DNA of 11,142 bases, from positions 1-11,142 of the forward strand of contig CAJUSQ010000099.1 in assembly GCA_910588885.1 (NCBI GenBank). The letters run 5' to 3'. Positions within the stretch are counted from its first letter, which is position 1, and every line of letters begins with the position of its first letter. Source of the DNA: an uncultured Lachnospiraceae bacterium. Lineage in GTDB: Bacteria > Bacillota > Clostridia > Lachnospirales > Lachnospiraceae. Of the stretch, positions 1-6,632 are shown in pieces. The position numbers were made by a program, and so were the translations under genes. The notes beneath the pieces were generated by a model. It saw only the letters and a program-made list of their open reading frames with translations, searched no databases and was not told the DNA's origin.

Positions 1-519
1 TTCCCAGTTTAAATCCGGCTGTTTTTTGTGAAAAACATGGAGATACTGTTTGTCTGTTCCCGGAATCGGCTCCCAAACGGGACCTCCGAAATACGAACGC
101 CAGTTTGTAGGAGGCGTATCGCCTTTTCTGTCTTCGATGTAAAAGAAATTGCCGTATTCGCCTTCCGGATCTTCACAGGCTTTTTGAAACCAAACATGCT
201 CGTCGGAGCAGTGGTTGACCACCAAATCCATCAATATGTACATATTCCGTTTTTTTGCCTCGGCAATCAAACGCTCCATGTCCTCTAAGGTGCCGAACCT
301 GGGGTCGATGTTGTAGTAGTCGGAAATATCGTAGCCCTGATCCGCCAGGGGTGAGGAGTAGCAGGGAGAGAGCCAGAGAATGTCCACCCCCAGATCCTGC
401 AGATAGTCCAATTTACTGATAATACCGGGAATGTCGCCGATGCCGTCCCCGTTGGAATCGTAAAAGCTTTTGGGATAAATCTGATATGCCACCTTGTCAT
501 GCCACCATTTTTTTGTCAT
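1..519 (-). CDS. GH13 alpha-glucosidase (oligo-1,6-glucosidase / dextran glucosidase type), 5' part only
   Basis: Family 13 glycoside hydrolase, predicted to cleave alpha-1,6 or alpha-1,4 glucosidic bonds of short malto- or isomalto-oligosaccharides in the cytoplasm. Only the first 173 codons lie in the window; the frame is open to the left edge. Visible signatures are the N-terminal WWHDKVAYQIYPKSF segment, the calcium-loop type motif DSNGDGIGD (residues 21-29), the LWLSPCYSSP strand (48-57), QGYDISDYY (61-69), conserved region I DLVVNH (98-103), and QPDLNWE at 167-173, which is typical of the oligo-1,6-glucosidase branch. The catalytic Asp and Glu would lie beyond the edge. The start is set by GGAGG 8 nt upstream of the ATG. 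There is no signal peptide. An AraC-type regulator gene lies directly upstream on the same strand. Trehalose-6-phosphate hydrolase cannot be fully excluded without the rest of the protein. Confidence 0.93.
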   Translation of the reverse strand, partial: MTKKWWHDKVAYQIYPKSFYDSNGDGIGDIPGIISKLDYLQDLGVDILWLSPCYSSPLADQGYDISDYYNIDPRFGTLEDMERLIAEAKKRNMYILMDLVVNHCSDEHVWFQKACEDPEGEYGNFFYIEDRKGDTPPTNWRSYFGGPVWEPIPGTDKQYLHVFHKKQPDLNWE

Positions 520-554
520 AATCGTAACCTCCGCCAGTGGGGCAGACGCCAAAC

Positions 555-590
555 GGGCGCCCGCTTCCGTTCTGCCGGCAGCGGGCGCCC
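555..590 (-). repeat. Perfect 10-bp inverted repeat in the 5' leader of the GH13 gene
   Basis: GGGCGCCCGC (555-564) and GCGGGCGCCC (581-590) are exact reverse complements around a 16-nt loop, which itself contains the palindrome TGCCGGCA. It ends 35 nt before the glucosidase start. Neither side is followed by a T-run, so it is not a standard intrinsic terminator. It could be a leader hairpin or a DNA binding site. The structure is seen directly; the role is unknown. Confidence 0.7.
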
Positions 591-638
591 TGTTGGACAG
601 ATGCAGAACCGCTGCCGGATGTTGTATTGTTATCCTCT

Positions 639-667
639 ATTTTAGCGGCGAAGCCTGGTTCTGTCTT
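639..667 (-). promoter_or_regulatory. Putative sigma-A promoter for the GH13 gene
   Basis: On the minus strand, a -35 like AAGACA (662-667) is separated by 17 nt from a -10 like TAAAAT (639-644). The -35 is a partial match, as is common in promoters helped by an AraC-type activator. An AT-rich stretch (670-703) lies just upstream, where an activator could bind. The resulting leader of about 110 nt would contain the 555-590 inverted repeat. Inference from sequence only. Confidence 0.4.
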
Positions 668-703
668 CCGATTCTATGATTAAAAACTACGAAATTTTGA
701 CTT

Positions 704-1750
704 TTATGGAGAGAAAAGCTTGCGGTATTGAAGGGGCGTGGTATTTGTCTGCTTCCGGAATTCCCGCAGAAAATTCCCCAGATTGTTATAGCCGCATTCC
801 AGGCAGATTTCCGTTACGGGCAGGTCGGTTTCTTCCAAAAGCCGGCGGGCCTGCTTGATGCGGTACTCGTTTATGTATTTCATAGGCGGACAGCCGATGG
901 CCTTCTTGAAAAAACGGCAGAAGTATTGCTCGTTCAGATTCAGATGCCCGGCCAAATCGGCAATGTATATGTTTTCCTTATAATGATCCTTAATATAGGA
1001 CAGGGCGGTTTTGATATCCTCCACACGCTTGTCATGGTTTTTTTCCGTAGGGGTAAACAGCCTTTGGCCGGAAAGAACGGCCAGAATCCGAAGCAGGGCC
1101 GATTTGATGAAAAGCTGGCTGGTCAGGTCCTCCGTAACGGCTCCGTCTATCGCGTCAAAAGCGCCGGAGGGGGCAGGGCAAGGAGCGGCGTTTCCGTCCT
1201 CGGTATTCGGGAAGGGAAGCCGGGGTGTGAAAGAATGGAGGATTTCGCGAAAAGCCTGCTGAATGGGGATGAATGCCGGATGGGAGGGAAGGATACAGCG
1301 TGGAAAACGCATCCGTCCGTTTTGAATGGGCTGGATCAGCCGGATTTGAGCGGCATCGCAGGAATCAAAGCTTAAGATGCCGGGGGAAAAGACTACCGCG
1401 TCCTCTCCGCAGCGGTCATTGGTATCCGTAATGATGCTGTGAAGCTCTCCGGGATTAATAAAATAGAAGCATTCGGACCGGATGGGGAATTGCTCCATAT
1501 TGATCTCCAGGCGGAATTCCCCGCCGGAAAAATAGAGGATTTCCACCTCGTCATGCCAGTGATGCTTCACCAGCGTCCCCTTCCCCCGGGCGTGGGTACG
1601 ATAGATGGCGCAGGGGAAGGACTTGGTGCCGTGGGGACGGATTTCCTTTAGGGTGGATGGCCGCAATGTGTCTTTGTTTGGCGGACAGTCCTCCGGGAAA
1701 TCGGGATACCTGCGAATGGGGTCTTGGAATGTAGGCGCGGTATTTGTCAT
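704..1750 (-). CDS. AraC-family transcriptional regulator with N-terminal cupin sensor
   Basis: A 348-residue protein with the usual two-part AraC layout. The N-terminal part has a cupin-type sensor (about residues 60-125) with HHWHDEVEILYFSGGEF, the metal/sugar-binding style motif of this fold, and FINPGELHSI (97-106). The C-terminal part carries two helix-turn-helix units. The first is around 262-283 (IADLAGHLNLNEQYFCRFFKK) and the second around 312-334 (VTEICLECGYNNLGNFLREF), ending in the TPLQYRK motif that is classic for the family. A poorly conserved Pro/Ala-rich linker lies at about 176-205. AGGAGG stands 4 nt before the ATG. The gene begins 13 nt after the flippase stop, so it may be co-transcribed with it, and it lies directly upstream of the GH13 gene, its most likely target. 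Such regulators commonly sense a sugar and activate neighbouring catabolic genes; the ligand here is unknown. Confidence 0.95.
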   Translation of the reverse strand: MTNTAPTFQDPIRRYPDFPEDCPPNKDTLRPSTLKEIRPHGTKSFPCAIYRTHARGKGTLVKHHWHDEVEILYFSGGEFRLEINMEQFPIRSECFYFINPGELHSIITDTNDRCGEDAVVFSPGILSFDSCDAAQIRLIQPIQNGRMRFPRCILPSHPAFIPIQQAFREILHSFTPRLPFPNTEDGNAAPCPAPSGAFDAIDGAVTEDLTSQLFIKSALLRILAVLSGQRLFTPTEKNHDKRVEDIKTALSYIKDHYKENIYIADLAGHLNLNEQYFCRFFKKAIGCPPMKYINEYRIKQARRLLEETDLPVTEICLECGYNNLGNFLREFRKQTNTTPLQYRKLFSP

Positions 1751-1763
1751 AGGTCCTCCTGTA

Positions 1764-2897
1764 TCAGGTCATTGTCTGGCTGCGTTGGGAAATCGGATTC
1801 CGCGCCGCATGCTTCTGGTTGCTGCCGGAATGATCCGAAAGGGCTGTTTTGGAGTGATTTTTATGGGAATCTTCTAACACTACCTGGCGTTTTTGCCGGA
1901 ACAGGGAAGCGGATGCCGCAATCATTGCACTTACGATCAATAGGAAATAGAAATTGATACTGCGGGTGACGCACATGGAGGCAGTCAGGTAGGCTCCGGG
2001 GAAAATCGCGGAAAAGACGGTCTTGTACATCAATTCCGTAATGCCCTGGGATCCGGGCAGCGGAAGCATATCCACCGCAATGTACACGGTGGCCTGAATG
2101 ATCATAACCGTCATGGCGGAATGGCCGGACAGGTGCATTCCCTTATAAATCAGCCAGGTCAGGAAGAAAACGGAAAGCCGCTGCAGGAAGGTAAAGGCAA
2201 ATACCGCTGCAATGTGCCGTTTATGCTGCAAAAAGAAAACTACGGCTTCGTGGTAGCTGTCTGCCATGTCGAACAGCTTCTGGCGGCGGGTTTCGGATTC
2301 CTTCAAAATATGGAGTTTCATCAGGAGCTTTTCTCCGGCTACTACGATGCCCCGGAAGCATTTGGGGCTGATCATGATAAACAGCAGGGCCGCGACCAAT
2401 GAGGTATTCAGGAAAAGCCCCAAATAATAGAGATAGAGGTAGCCTCCCAAATACAGGCACAAGGACGGATACCAGAAAATCAGTACGCCCAGTCCGATCA
2501 GCACCAATACCAGCTTGTAGATCAGCGCAACCGTCATAAGCACCACGGTACTGTCGGCAATCTGAAAGCCGGACTTTTTCATATAATAAAGCTGCATGGG
2601 CTGTCCGCCTGTGGCGGACGGTGTGATACCGGAATAGAAGAATCCGATAAAGGCATAACGAATGCATCCCAGGAGGGAAGCCCTGTATTTCAATGCCCGG
2701 AACAAATACCAGAATACCAGCCCTTCGGCAGATACAAAGAAGATCCCGGTCAATATGGCCAGCACCAGATAGACGGGCTGCAGGGTCCTGACGGTTTCCC
2801 AGACATACTCCATGTCATTTCCGTGAAAAATAGTATAGAAGGTAAGCAGCATCAATGCCAGAAACAGGCAAACACTAATTACATTTTTACGATTCAT
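1764..2897 (-). CDS. Flippase-like integral membrane protein (lysylphosphatidylglycerol synthase TM family, UPF0104)
   Basis: A 377-residue polytopic membrane protein related to the transmembrane (flippase) half of MprF. The family markers are TPSATGGQP (92-100) and LPLPGSQGITE (278-288). Hydrophobic segments can be read near 5-23, 42-66, 116-142, 152-177, 228-250, 262-278 and 314-334. The soluble aminoacyl-transferase domain that makes lysyl-phosphatidylglycerol in full MprF (over 800 residues) is absent, so this is a stand-alone lipid-translocation-type protein. The last 40 or so residues form a hydrophilic tail rich in His, Ser, Asn and Lys, which the family does not need. A purine-rich TGGGGGA motif lies before the ATG, and the start overlaps the end of the upstream hydrolase gene by 11 nt, so translation of the two is probably coupled. 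Known for the family: lipid or glycolipid flipping in the cell membrane. The substrate here is unknown. Confidence 0.88.
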   Translation of the reverse strand: MNRKNVISVCLFLALMLLTFYTIFHGNDMEYVWETVRTLQPVYLVLAILTGIFFVSAEGLVFWYLFRALKYRASLLGCIRYAFIGFFYSGITPSATGGQPMQLYYMKKSGFQIADSTVVLMTVALIYKLVLVLIGLGVLIFWYPSLCLYLGGYLYLYYLGLFLNTSLVAALLFIMISPKCFRGIVVAGEKLLMKLHILKESETRRQKLFDMADSYHEAVVFFLQHKRHIAAVFAFTFLQRLSVFFLTWLIYKGMHLSGHSAMTVMIIQATVYIAVDMLPLPGSQGITELMYKTVFSAIFPGAYLTASMCVTRSINFYFLLIVSAMIAASASLFRQKRQVVLEDSHKNHSKTALSDHSGSNQKHAARNPISQRSQTMT

Positions 2898-3465
2898 ATG
2901 CGGTCCCCCAATGTGTTGTTTTACGTGTACTATGATAACTTAAATGGAGAAAGGTTTCAAGAGAACCTTCATAAATAATTTTCGTTTGGGGCAATTCGTA
3001 GAAATCCCGGGGCGTTACCAGAGAAAAATGCTTCTGGAAAAGGGGCAGCCCGTGATCCGCCAAAAGCTTTGCAATAAAGGAAGAGCAGGTAAAGTGACGG
3101 TTCTGGTAAAAGGGGATGTTCAGCAAAAGGAAGGGCAGCCCCAGGATGCAGTAGTGGTAACGGAACCGCTGTTCATAATATTCCTCCAACTGGGCGGCAA
3201 TGGCAGCCTTCTGCCAGGAAGTGCATTCCAGGCTGACAATCCGGTACCGGGCCGTTGGGAAGGCCCGGGAAATCATCGGCAGCCGTTCCTGCTCAAAGCC
3301 CGCAATCAAAGGGATGAAGGGATTCCTGCGCCCGAAGCTGTAAGCCTGCTCCAGGTTACGGTCCAGCCCGATTACCACGTGAACGTAGGAAATACCGATG
3401 GTTTTCCGAATCAACGACGCAAAAAAACCGGGAGTGTCAACCAGGGCCAAATATATTTTTTCCAT
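2887..3465 (-). CDS. Permuted papain-like (NlpC/P60, YiiX-type) putative cysteine hydrolase
   Basis: A protein of 192 residues from the ATG at 3465. That start is preferred over an upstream in-frame ATG (3534) because AAGGAG lies 7 nt before it and because the extra 23 residues would overlap a predicted promoter and add nothing recognisable. The order of motifs fits the circularly permuted NlpC/P60 (YiiX/LRAT-like) fold. The His comes first, in SYVHVVIGLD (His29), followed by AYSFG (41-45), and the Cys comes later, at the head of a helix in HFTCSSFIAKLL (Cys127). Proteins of this fold cleave amide or ester bonds in peptides or lipids; the substrate here cannot be told. There is no clear signal peptide. 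A hydrophobic patch at about 106-118 (CILGLPFLLLNIP) may touch the membrane. The gene overlaps the flippase gene by 11 nt, suggesting that the two act together in envelope lipid or glycan processing. Confidence 0.75.
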   Translation of the reverse strand: MEKIYLALVDTPGFFASLIRKTIGISYVHVVIGLDRNLEQAYSFGRRNPFIPLIAGFEQERLPMISRAFPTARYRIVSLECTSWQKAAIAAQLEEYYEQRFRYHYCILGLPFLLLNIPFYQNRHFTCSSFIAKLLADHGLPLFQKHFSLVTPRDFYELPQTKIIYEGSLETFLHLSYHSTRKTTHWGTAYES

Positions 3466-3497
3466 AACAATACTCCTTAATACTTCAATTCTTCCGT

Positions 3498-3530
3498 ATA
3501 ATATACTAAAAATAAATCTTGAATTTACAA
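3498..3530 (-). promoter_or_regulatory. Possible promoter between the GT2 and papain-like genes
   Basis: The 73-nt gap is very AT-rich. On the minus strand it holds a -10-like TATTAT/TATATT (3498-3505) and a -35-like TTGTAA (3525-3530), with a spacer of about 19 nt, longer than ideal. It would allow the hydrolase-flippase-regulator genes to be expressed apart from the glycosyltransferase. Weak, inferred from sequence only. Confidence 0.3.
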
Positions 3531-3538
3531 ACAAAAAA

Positions 3539-4561
3539 TTAATTAAACTGGTAAATGCGTTTTGCCGTCCGATAGCCGCAAAGGGTCAGGCAATCTCCAA
3601 GTTTTCCTGGAAGATACGTAAATCCGCTTAAAGTTTTATATTTTAAATTATGATATAATTTTTCGTTATGATTTTTGATGTAAAGCCACAGGCTTTCCCG
3701 CTTCTGTTTTGCCTCCGGGGTGCCGATCAGTAAAAGGTGGATGCAGGAAATCGACATCATAATGGAAATGTTCCGGACCAGGTAGCGGGCCAGCTTCGGC
3801 TGTGTCTGGGACAGCCGGTCCAGATCCGTGGAAAGGGCCACCAGCTTTGTAACCCGGATCTGCTGGTCGATGCGGTTCATCAGTACTTTTTCGTTGACCG
3901 ATTGATCCTCCCGGCCCAGGAAATAATGGTACAGATCCAGGTTCAGGTAGCATAAGGTCTTTACGTAGGGCAGCGGCTGGTTGGCGAAAAGATTATCCAC
4001 ATAGAAGGTGTGCTGCGGAAGCCGGATGCCGGACTGACGCAGGATGTCGGTGCGGTACCAAAGGGAGTGCATCACCAGGTACTGGGAAGGACGGAAGGAA
4101 CGGATGTCCTCCCAGCCGCAGATCTTTCCATGTAAAAACACATTCCGGTAAGAAATGCGCTTGACGGTCCGCTCGTTCAGGTGGTCATACAGGTAGTTGC
4201 CGATGACAAGATCCGGTTCCGTATCCATCGCTTCCCAGCATTTCAGCTGTTCGATCAGGGCAAGGAGGGCGAATTCGTCCAGCCAGTCGTCGGAATCCAC
4301 TACCTTGAAATACCGGCCGGAGGCAGCGGCAAGCCCTGCGTTGACGCCGGCCCCATGCCCGCCGTTTTCCTGATGGATGACCCGGACGAGATCCGGATGC
4401 TCACTGGCGTAGGTGTCCGCGATTTCCCCGGTGCGGTCCGTGGAGCCGTCGTTGACGATGATAATCTCCACCTGGCTGCCTCCCGCAAGCAGTGTATCAA
4501 TACAACGCTCCATATAGGCAGCGGAATTGTAGCAAGGAACGGTAAAAGTAATGTATTTCAT
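3539..4561 (-). CDS. Family 2 glycosyltransferase (GT-A fold)
   Basis: A 340-residue inverting glycosyltransferase, predicted to move a sugar from a nucleotide-sugar to a lipid or polysaccharide acceptor at the cytoplasmic membrane face. The GT-A domain is clear: FTVPCYNSAAYMERCI at the N-terminus, the nucleotide-binding NDGSTD (37-42), the QENGGHGAGVNAGL segment (64-77) and the metal-binding DSDDW (89-93, the DXD motif). After about residue 230 the chain is no longer recognisable as GT2 core and is rich in basic and hydrophobic residues. It has no strong membrane anchor. The ATG at 4561 has AAGGAG 7 nt upstream. It heads the minus-strand cluster containing the papain-like hydrolase and the flippase, which suggests a glycolipid or wall-polymer modification role. 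The donor and acceptor are unknown. Confidence 0.93.
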   Translation of the reverse strand: MKYITFTVPCYNSAAYMERCIDTLLAGGSQVEIIIVNDGSTDRTGEIADTYASEHPDLVRVIHQENGGHGAGVNAGLAAASGRYFKVVDSDDWLDEFALLALIEQLKCWEAMDTEPDLVIGNYLYDHLNERTVKRISYRNVFLHGKICGWEDIRSFRPSQYLVMHSLWYRTDILRQSGIRLPQHTFYVDNLFANQPLPYVKTLCYLNLDLYHYFLGREDQSVNEKVLMNRIDQQIRVTKLVALSTDLDRLSQTQPKLARYLVRNISIMMSISCIHLLLIGTPEAKQKRESLWLYIKNHNEKLYHNLKYKTLSGFTYLPGKLGDCLTLCGYRTAKRIYQFN

Positions 4562-4678
4562 GGGTGTTCTCCTTTCGTGGGTCGTGTTTCATAAGTTATA
4601 ACGAATGAACCTCCGATTTTGTTTCAAAAAAATAAAAAAAATATCATCACGGTGTGAGCCGGGATTTCTTACCATATT

Positions 4679-4687
4679 ATCATAGCA
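4679..4687 (-). promoter_or_regulatory. Putative extended -10 promoter for the GT2 gene
   Basis: On the minus strand TGCTATGAT forms an extended -10 (TG at 4686-4687, TATGAT at 4679-4684). No good -35 is visible at the expected distance, which fits either extended -10 use or an activator bound at the upstream direct repeat (4719-4738). The leader would be about 110 nt and includes a long T-rich run (4627-4643). Confidence 0.4.
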
Positions 4688-4718
4688 ATTGAATCTGAAA
4701 TTTTCCTGTAAGGAACTC

Positions 4719-4738
4719 TTAAGATTTATTAAGATTTG
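4719..4738. repeat. Tandem 10-bp direct repeat (possible response-regulator or activator box)
   Basis: TTAAGATTTA (4719-4728) is followed at once by TTAAGATTTG (4729-4738), identical in 9 of 10 positions with a period of one DNA helical turn. It lies in the divergent region between the GT2 and azlC genes, about 35 bp upstream of the predicted GT2 -10. Head-to-tail repeats at this spacing are typical of sites for OmpR-family response regulators. The repeat is seen directly; the binding role is inferred. Confidence 0.6.
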
Positions 4739-4771
4739 TCTTACAAAATCGAAAGATACCGTTGTTTCTGC

Positions 4772-4801
4772 TTGCCAGGGCCGTTCGGACTGTGTTACAC
4801 T
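4772..4801 (+). promoter_or_regulatory. Putative promoter for azlCD
   Basis: A -35-like TTGCCA (4772-4777) and a -10-like TACACT (4796-4801) are separated by 18 nt, with a TG at 4793-4794 giving an extended -10. The start would lie near 4808, about 70 nt before the azlC ATG. Inference from sequence only. Confidence 0.45.
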
Positions 4802-4867
4802 CAATTAGGAATACAACGATGTACCAGGCCCCGGGAATACGGGCAGAAGAAGGGATGTAAGGCGGCA

Positions 4868-4882
4868 ATGGAAGAATCATGA
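4868..4882 (+). other. Four-codon minicistron overlapping the azlC start
   Basis: ATG GAA GAA TCA TGA follows an AAGGCGG ribosome-site-like sequence, and its TGA overlaps the azlC ATG as ATGA. azlC itself has only a close, weaker GGAAGA. The arrangement could let ribosomes that terminate here restart on azlC. It is short enough to occur by chance. Confidence 0.25.
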
Positions 4883-5628
4883 ATCAGGAAAAGGACAGAC
4901 ATACGGATCGGGAAAAGAACAAATATTATTATTGGAAGGGAATCAAAGTGGGCATGCCCATCTGCCTGGGCTATTTTGCGGTATCCTTTGCATTGGGAAT
5001 TGCTGCAAGAAACGCAGGCATGACCCCGGGCCAGGCGGGGCTTACCAGTATGCTGGTAAATGCTTCGGCAGGACAGTATGCGGGTTTTCTGGTTATTGCA
5101 GGAGATGCGGGCTATCTGGAAATGATTGTCATGGAGCTGGTAGCCAATGCCAGGTATCTTTTAATGTCCTGTGCATTAAGCCAGAAGCTGGGGCCGGAAA
5201 CAGGGCTGCTTCACCGGCTTTTGGTGGGCTTTGATTTGACGGATGAGATCTTCGGAGTGGCGGTGTCCGTACCGGAAAAATTAAATCCATATTATAATTA
5301 TGGGATGATGACCGTTGCAATACCGGGATGGGCCCTTGGGACATTGTTCGGAGTCATCATGGGAAACGTTTTGCCGGAACGTGTGGTACGGGCGTTAAGC
5401 GTGGCGTTGTACGGAATGTTTATAGCGATTATCGTTCCGCCGGCCAGGAAGAACAAGGTAATCGGCGGGCTGATTTTAATTGCAATGGGACTTAGCTTCC
5501 TGTTTTCCATACTGCCTGTGCTTTCGGGGCTTTCTTCCGGGGTACGGACGATTATTTTGACGGTTTTGATTTCCGGCGGGGCGGCAGTGCTGTTTCCGGT
5601 AGAGGAGGAGAAAGAGAATGGGGCATAA
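4879..5628 (+). CDS. azlC: AzlC-family branched-chain amino-acid exporter, large subunit
   Basis: A 249-residue integral membrane protein of the AzlC family, which works with AzlD to export branched-chain amino acids and toxic analogues such as 4-azaleucine across the cytoplasmic membrane. Family signs are the GIKVGMPICLGYFAVSFALG N-terminal helix (21-40), the MLVNASAGQYAG segment (58-69) that corresponds to the usual ASQFA motif, ELVANARYLLMS (86-97), and DLTDEIFGVA (119-128). The C-terminal half has further hydrophobic helices and a short acidic tail (EEEKENGA). The first 18 residues are hydrophilic and charged. The start is the first ATG in frame. azlC overlaps azlD by 11 nt, the usual translational coupling of this pair. 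No Lrp-type azlB regulator gene is nearby. Confidence 0.93.
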   Translation: MNQEKDRHTDREKNKYYYWKGIKVGMPICLGYFAVSFALGIAARNAGMTPGQAGLTSMLVNASAGQYAGFLVIAGDAGYLEMIVMELVANARYLLMSCALSQKLGPETGLLHRLLVGFDLTDEIFGVAVSVPEKLNPYYNYGMMTVAIPGWALGTLFGVIMGNVLPERVVRALSVALYGMFIAIIVPPARKNKVIGGLILIAMGLSFLFSILPVLSGLSSGVRTIILTVLISGGAAVLFPVEEEKENGA

Positions 5629-5926
5629 TATATATGTATATATTTTTCTGATGTTTGCAGTTACATATTGTATTCGTGCGCTGCCGCTGACTTTGATTCG
5701 GAAGGAAATAAAAAATAAAACCGTCCGTTCCTTCCTGCATTATGTGCCCTATGTGACCCTGGCCGTTATGACCTTTCCCGCTATTCTTTGGGAAACAGCC
5801 AGCGTGTGGTCGGCTTTGGCGGCTTTGGCGGTGAGCATCTGGCTGGCATGGCGGGGGAAAAGCCTGCTGGTCATTGCGGTGGTTTCCTGCCTGGTGGTAT
5901 TTGGGCTGGAGCTGTTTTTATGCTAG
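5618..5926 (+). CDS. azlD: AzlD-family branched-chain amino-acid exporter, small subunit
   Basis: A 102-residue membrane protein with three to four predicted helices (near 6-20, 42-56, 63-78 and 84-101), the size and shape of AzlD. Typical are AVTYCIRALPLTLIRKEI (residues 12-29) with the conserved R-ALP, and the loop SFLHYVPYVTLAVMTFPAIL (38-57), matching the family pattern of a 'P...V..aml.p' stretch. It is the obligate partner of AzlC. GGAGGAG lies 7-8 nt before the ATG inside the azlC 3' end. Only 47 nt separate it from the ribonuclease gene downstream, with no terminator visible, so read-through into the toxin/immunity pair is possible. Confidence 0.9.
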   Translation: MGHNIYVYIFLMFAVTYCIRALPLTLIRKEIKNKTVRSFLHYVPYVTLAVMTFPAILWETASVWSALAALAVSIWLAWRGKSLLVIAVVSCLVVFGLELFLC

Positions 5927-5973
5927 AGCGTGTCTGAAAATGAATAACCAAGTGAGAAAGGATCGGATGAAGC

Positions 5974-6630
5974 ATGAAAAATTTACAAATAAAAAAACGG
6001 ATATGGGTTTTTCTTGTATTTATATTGTCGCTGCTGGCAGCCGGCTGCAGCGGGGAAAAGCAGGGGGAACCGGGGAAGGCTGCAGAACAGGCAGGTCAAG
6101 CCGCAGAAGTCGCAGAGGGCGGAGCGGAGGCCGGGGAATCGTCAAAGGCAGGAGAGCTGCCGGAAACGGAGAACCCGTCCGGGCAGGATGCTGCCTCGAT
6201 GCCGGAAGCAGAAGACCCGTCCGGGCAGGATGCTGCCCCGTTGCCGGAAGCAGAAGACCCGTCCGGGCAGGATGCTGCCTTGTTGCCGGAAGACGGGACT
6301 TACAGCTCCAAAGAGGAGGTTTCCTTATACCTGCATCAATATGGGCATCTGCCTTCGAATTTCATTACGAAAAAGGAAGCGGAGGCTTTGGGCTGGCAGG
6401 GAGGGTCCTTGGAACCCTATGCGCCGGGCATGTGTATCGGCGGCAGCCGTTTCGGGAATTACGAAGGGCTTTTGCCGGAGAAGGACGGGCGGACGTACAC
6501 GGAATGTGACATTGATACGTTAGGGGCAGATAAACGGGGTGCGAAACGGATTGTATTTTCCAATGACGGTTTGATTTACTATACAAAGGATCATTACGAA
6601 TCCTTTGAGCTTCTGTATGGAGAGGAATAG
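5974..6630 (+). CDS. Predicted lipoprotein with C-terminal barnase-family ribonuclease domain
   Basis: 218 residues in three parts. (1) A lipoprotein signal: basic KNLQIKKR, a hydrophobic core, then lipobox LAAGC with Cys25 as the expected lipid-anchored residue. (2) A low-complexity Ala/Glu/Gly/Pro linker (26-107) with three 14-residue repeats of the form E(N/D)PSGQDAAxxPEx (66-107). (3) A barnase-type guanyl-preferring RNase domain (108-218). It shows LPSNFITKKEAEALGW, APGMCIGG, GRTYTECDI, KRGAKRIVFS and DGLIYYTKDHYESF. By alignment to barnase, the catalytic Glu73, Arg87 and His102 correspond to Glu177, Arg192 and His207, and Lys27 and Arg83 to Lys133 and Arg188. Barnase Asp54 and Arg59 are Ser and Tyr here. 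The enzyme is predicted to be active and tethered outside the membrane, unlike freely secreted barnase. The barstar gene starts 2 nt downstream. A GGATG just before the ATG is the nearest ribosome-site candidate. Confidence 0.92.
   Translation: MKNLQIKKRIWVFLVFILSLLAAGCSGEKQGEPGKAAEQAGQAAEVAEGGAEAGESSKAGELPETENPSGQDAASMPEAEDPSGQDAAPLPEAEDPSGQDAALLPEDGTYSSKEEVSLYLHQYGHLPSNFITKKEAEALGWQGGSLEPYAPGMCIGGSRFGNYEGLLPEKDGRTYTECDIDTLGADKRGAKRIVFSNDGLIYYTKDHYESFELLYGEE
6169..6294 (+). repeat. Three tandem 42-bp repeats in the ribonuclease linker
   Basis: Three in-register copies (6169-6210, 6211-6252, 6253-6294) encode 14-residue units E(N/D)PSGQDAA followed by a variable pair, then PE and a last residue. 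The copies share long identical runs such as CCGTCCGGGCAGGATGCTGC and differ at only a few positions, so the expansion looks recent and the copy number may vary between strains. The repeat spaces the RNase domain from the lipid anchor. Confidence 0.92.
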
Positions 6631-6632
6631 AG

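Noticed and set aside
728..1375. Plus-strand 215-codon ORF
   Set aside because: Antisense shadow of the AraC-family gene, with no family resemblance.
2944..3480. Plus-strand 178-codon ORF
   Set aside because: Antisense to the papain-like gene; that gene has motifs and a good ribosome site and this one does not.
4627..4643. T-rich run in the GT2 leader (minus strand) as a terminator
   Set aside because: Only a 4-bp stem (TCAC/GTGA) precedes it, too weak for an intrinsic terminator.
5874..6523. Long ORFs in the other two plus frames over the lipoprotein linker
   Set aside because: They come from the GC-rich 42-bp repeats read out of frame, give Arg/Gly-rich nonsense and have no ribosome site; the barnase frame is clear.
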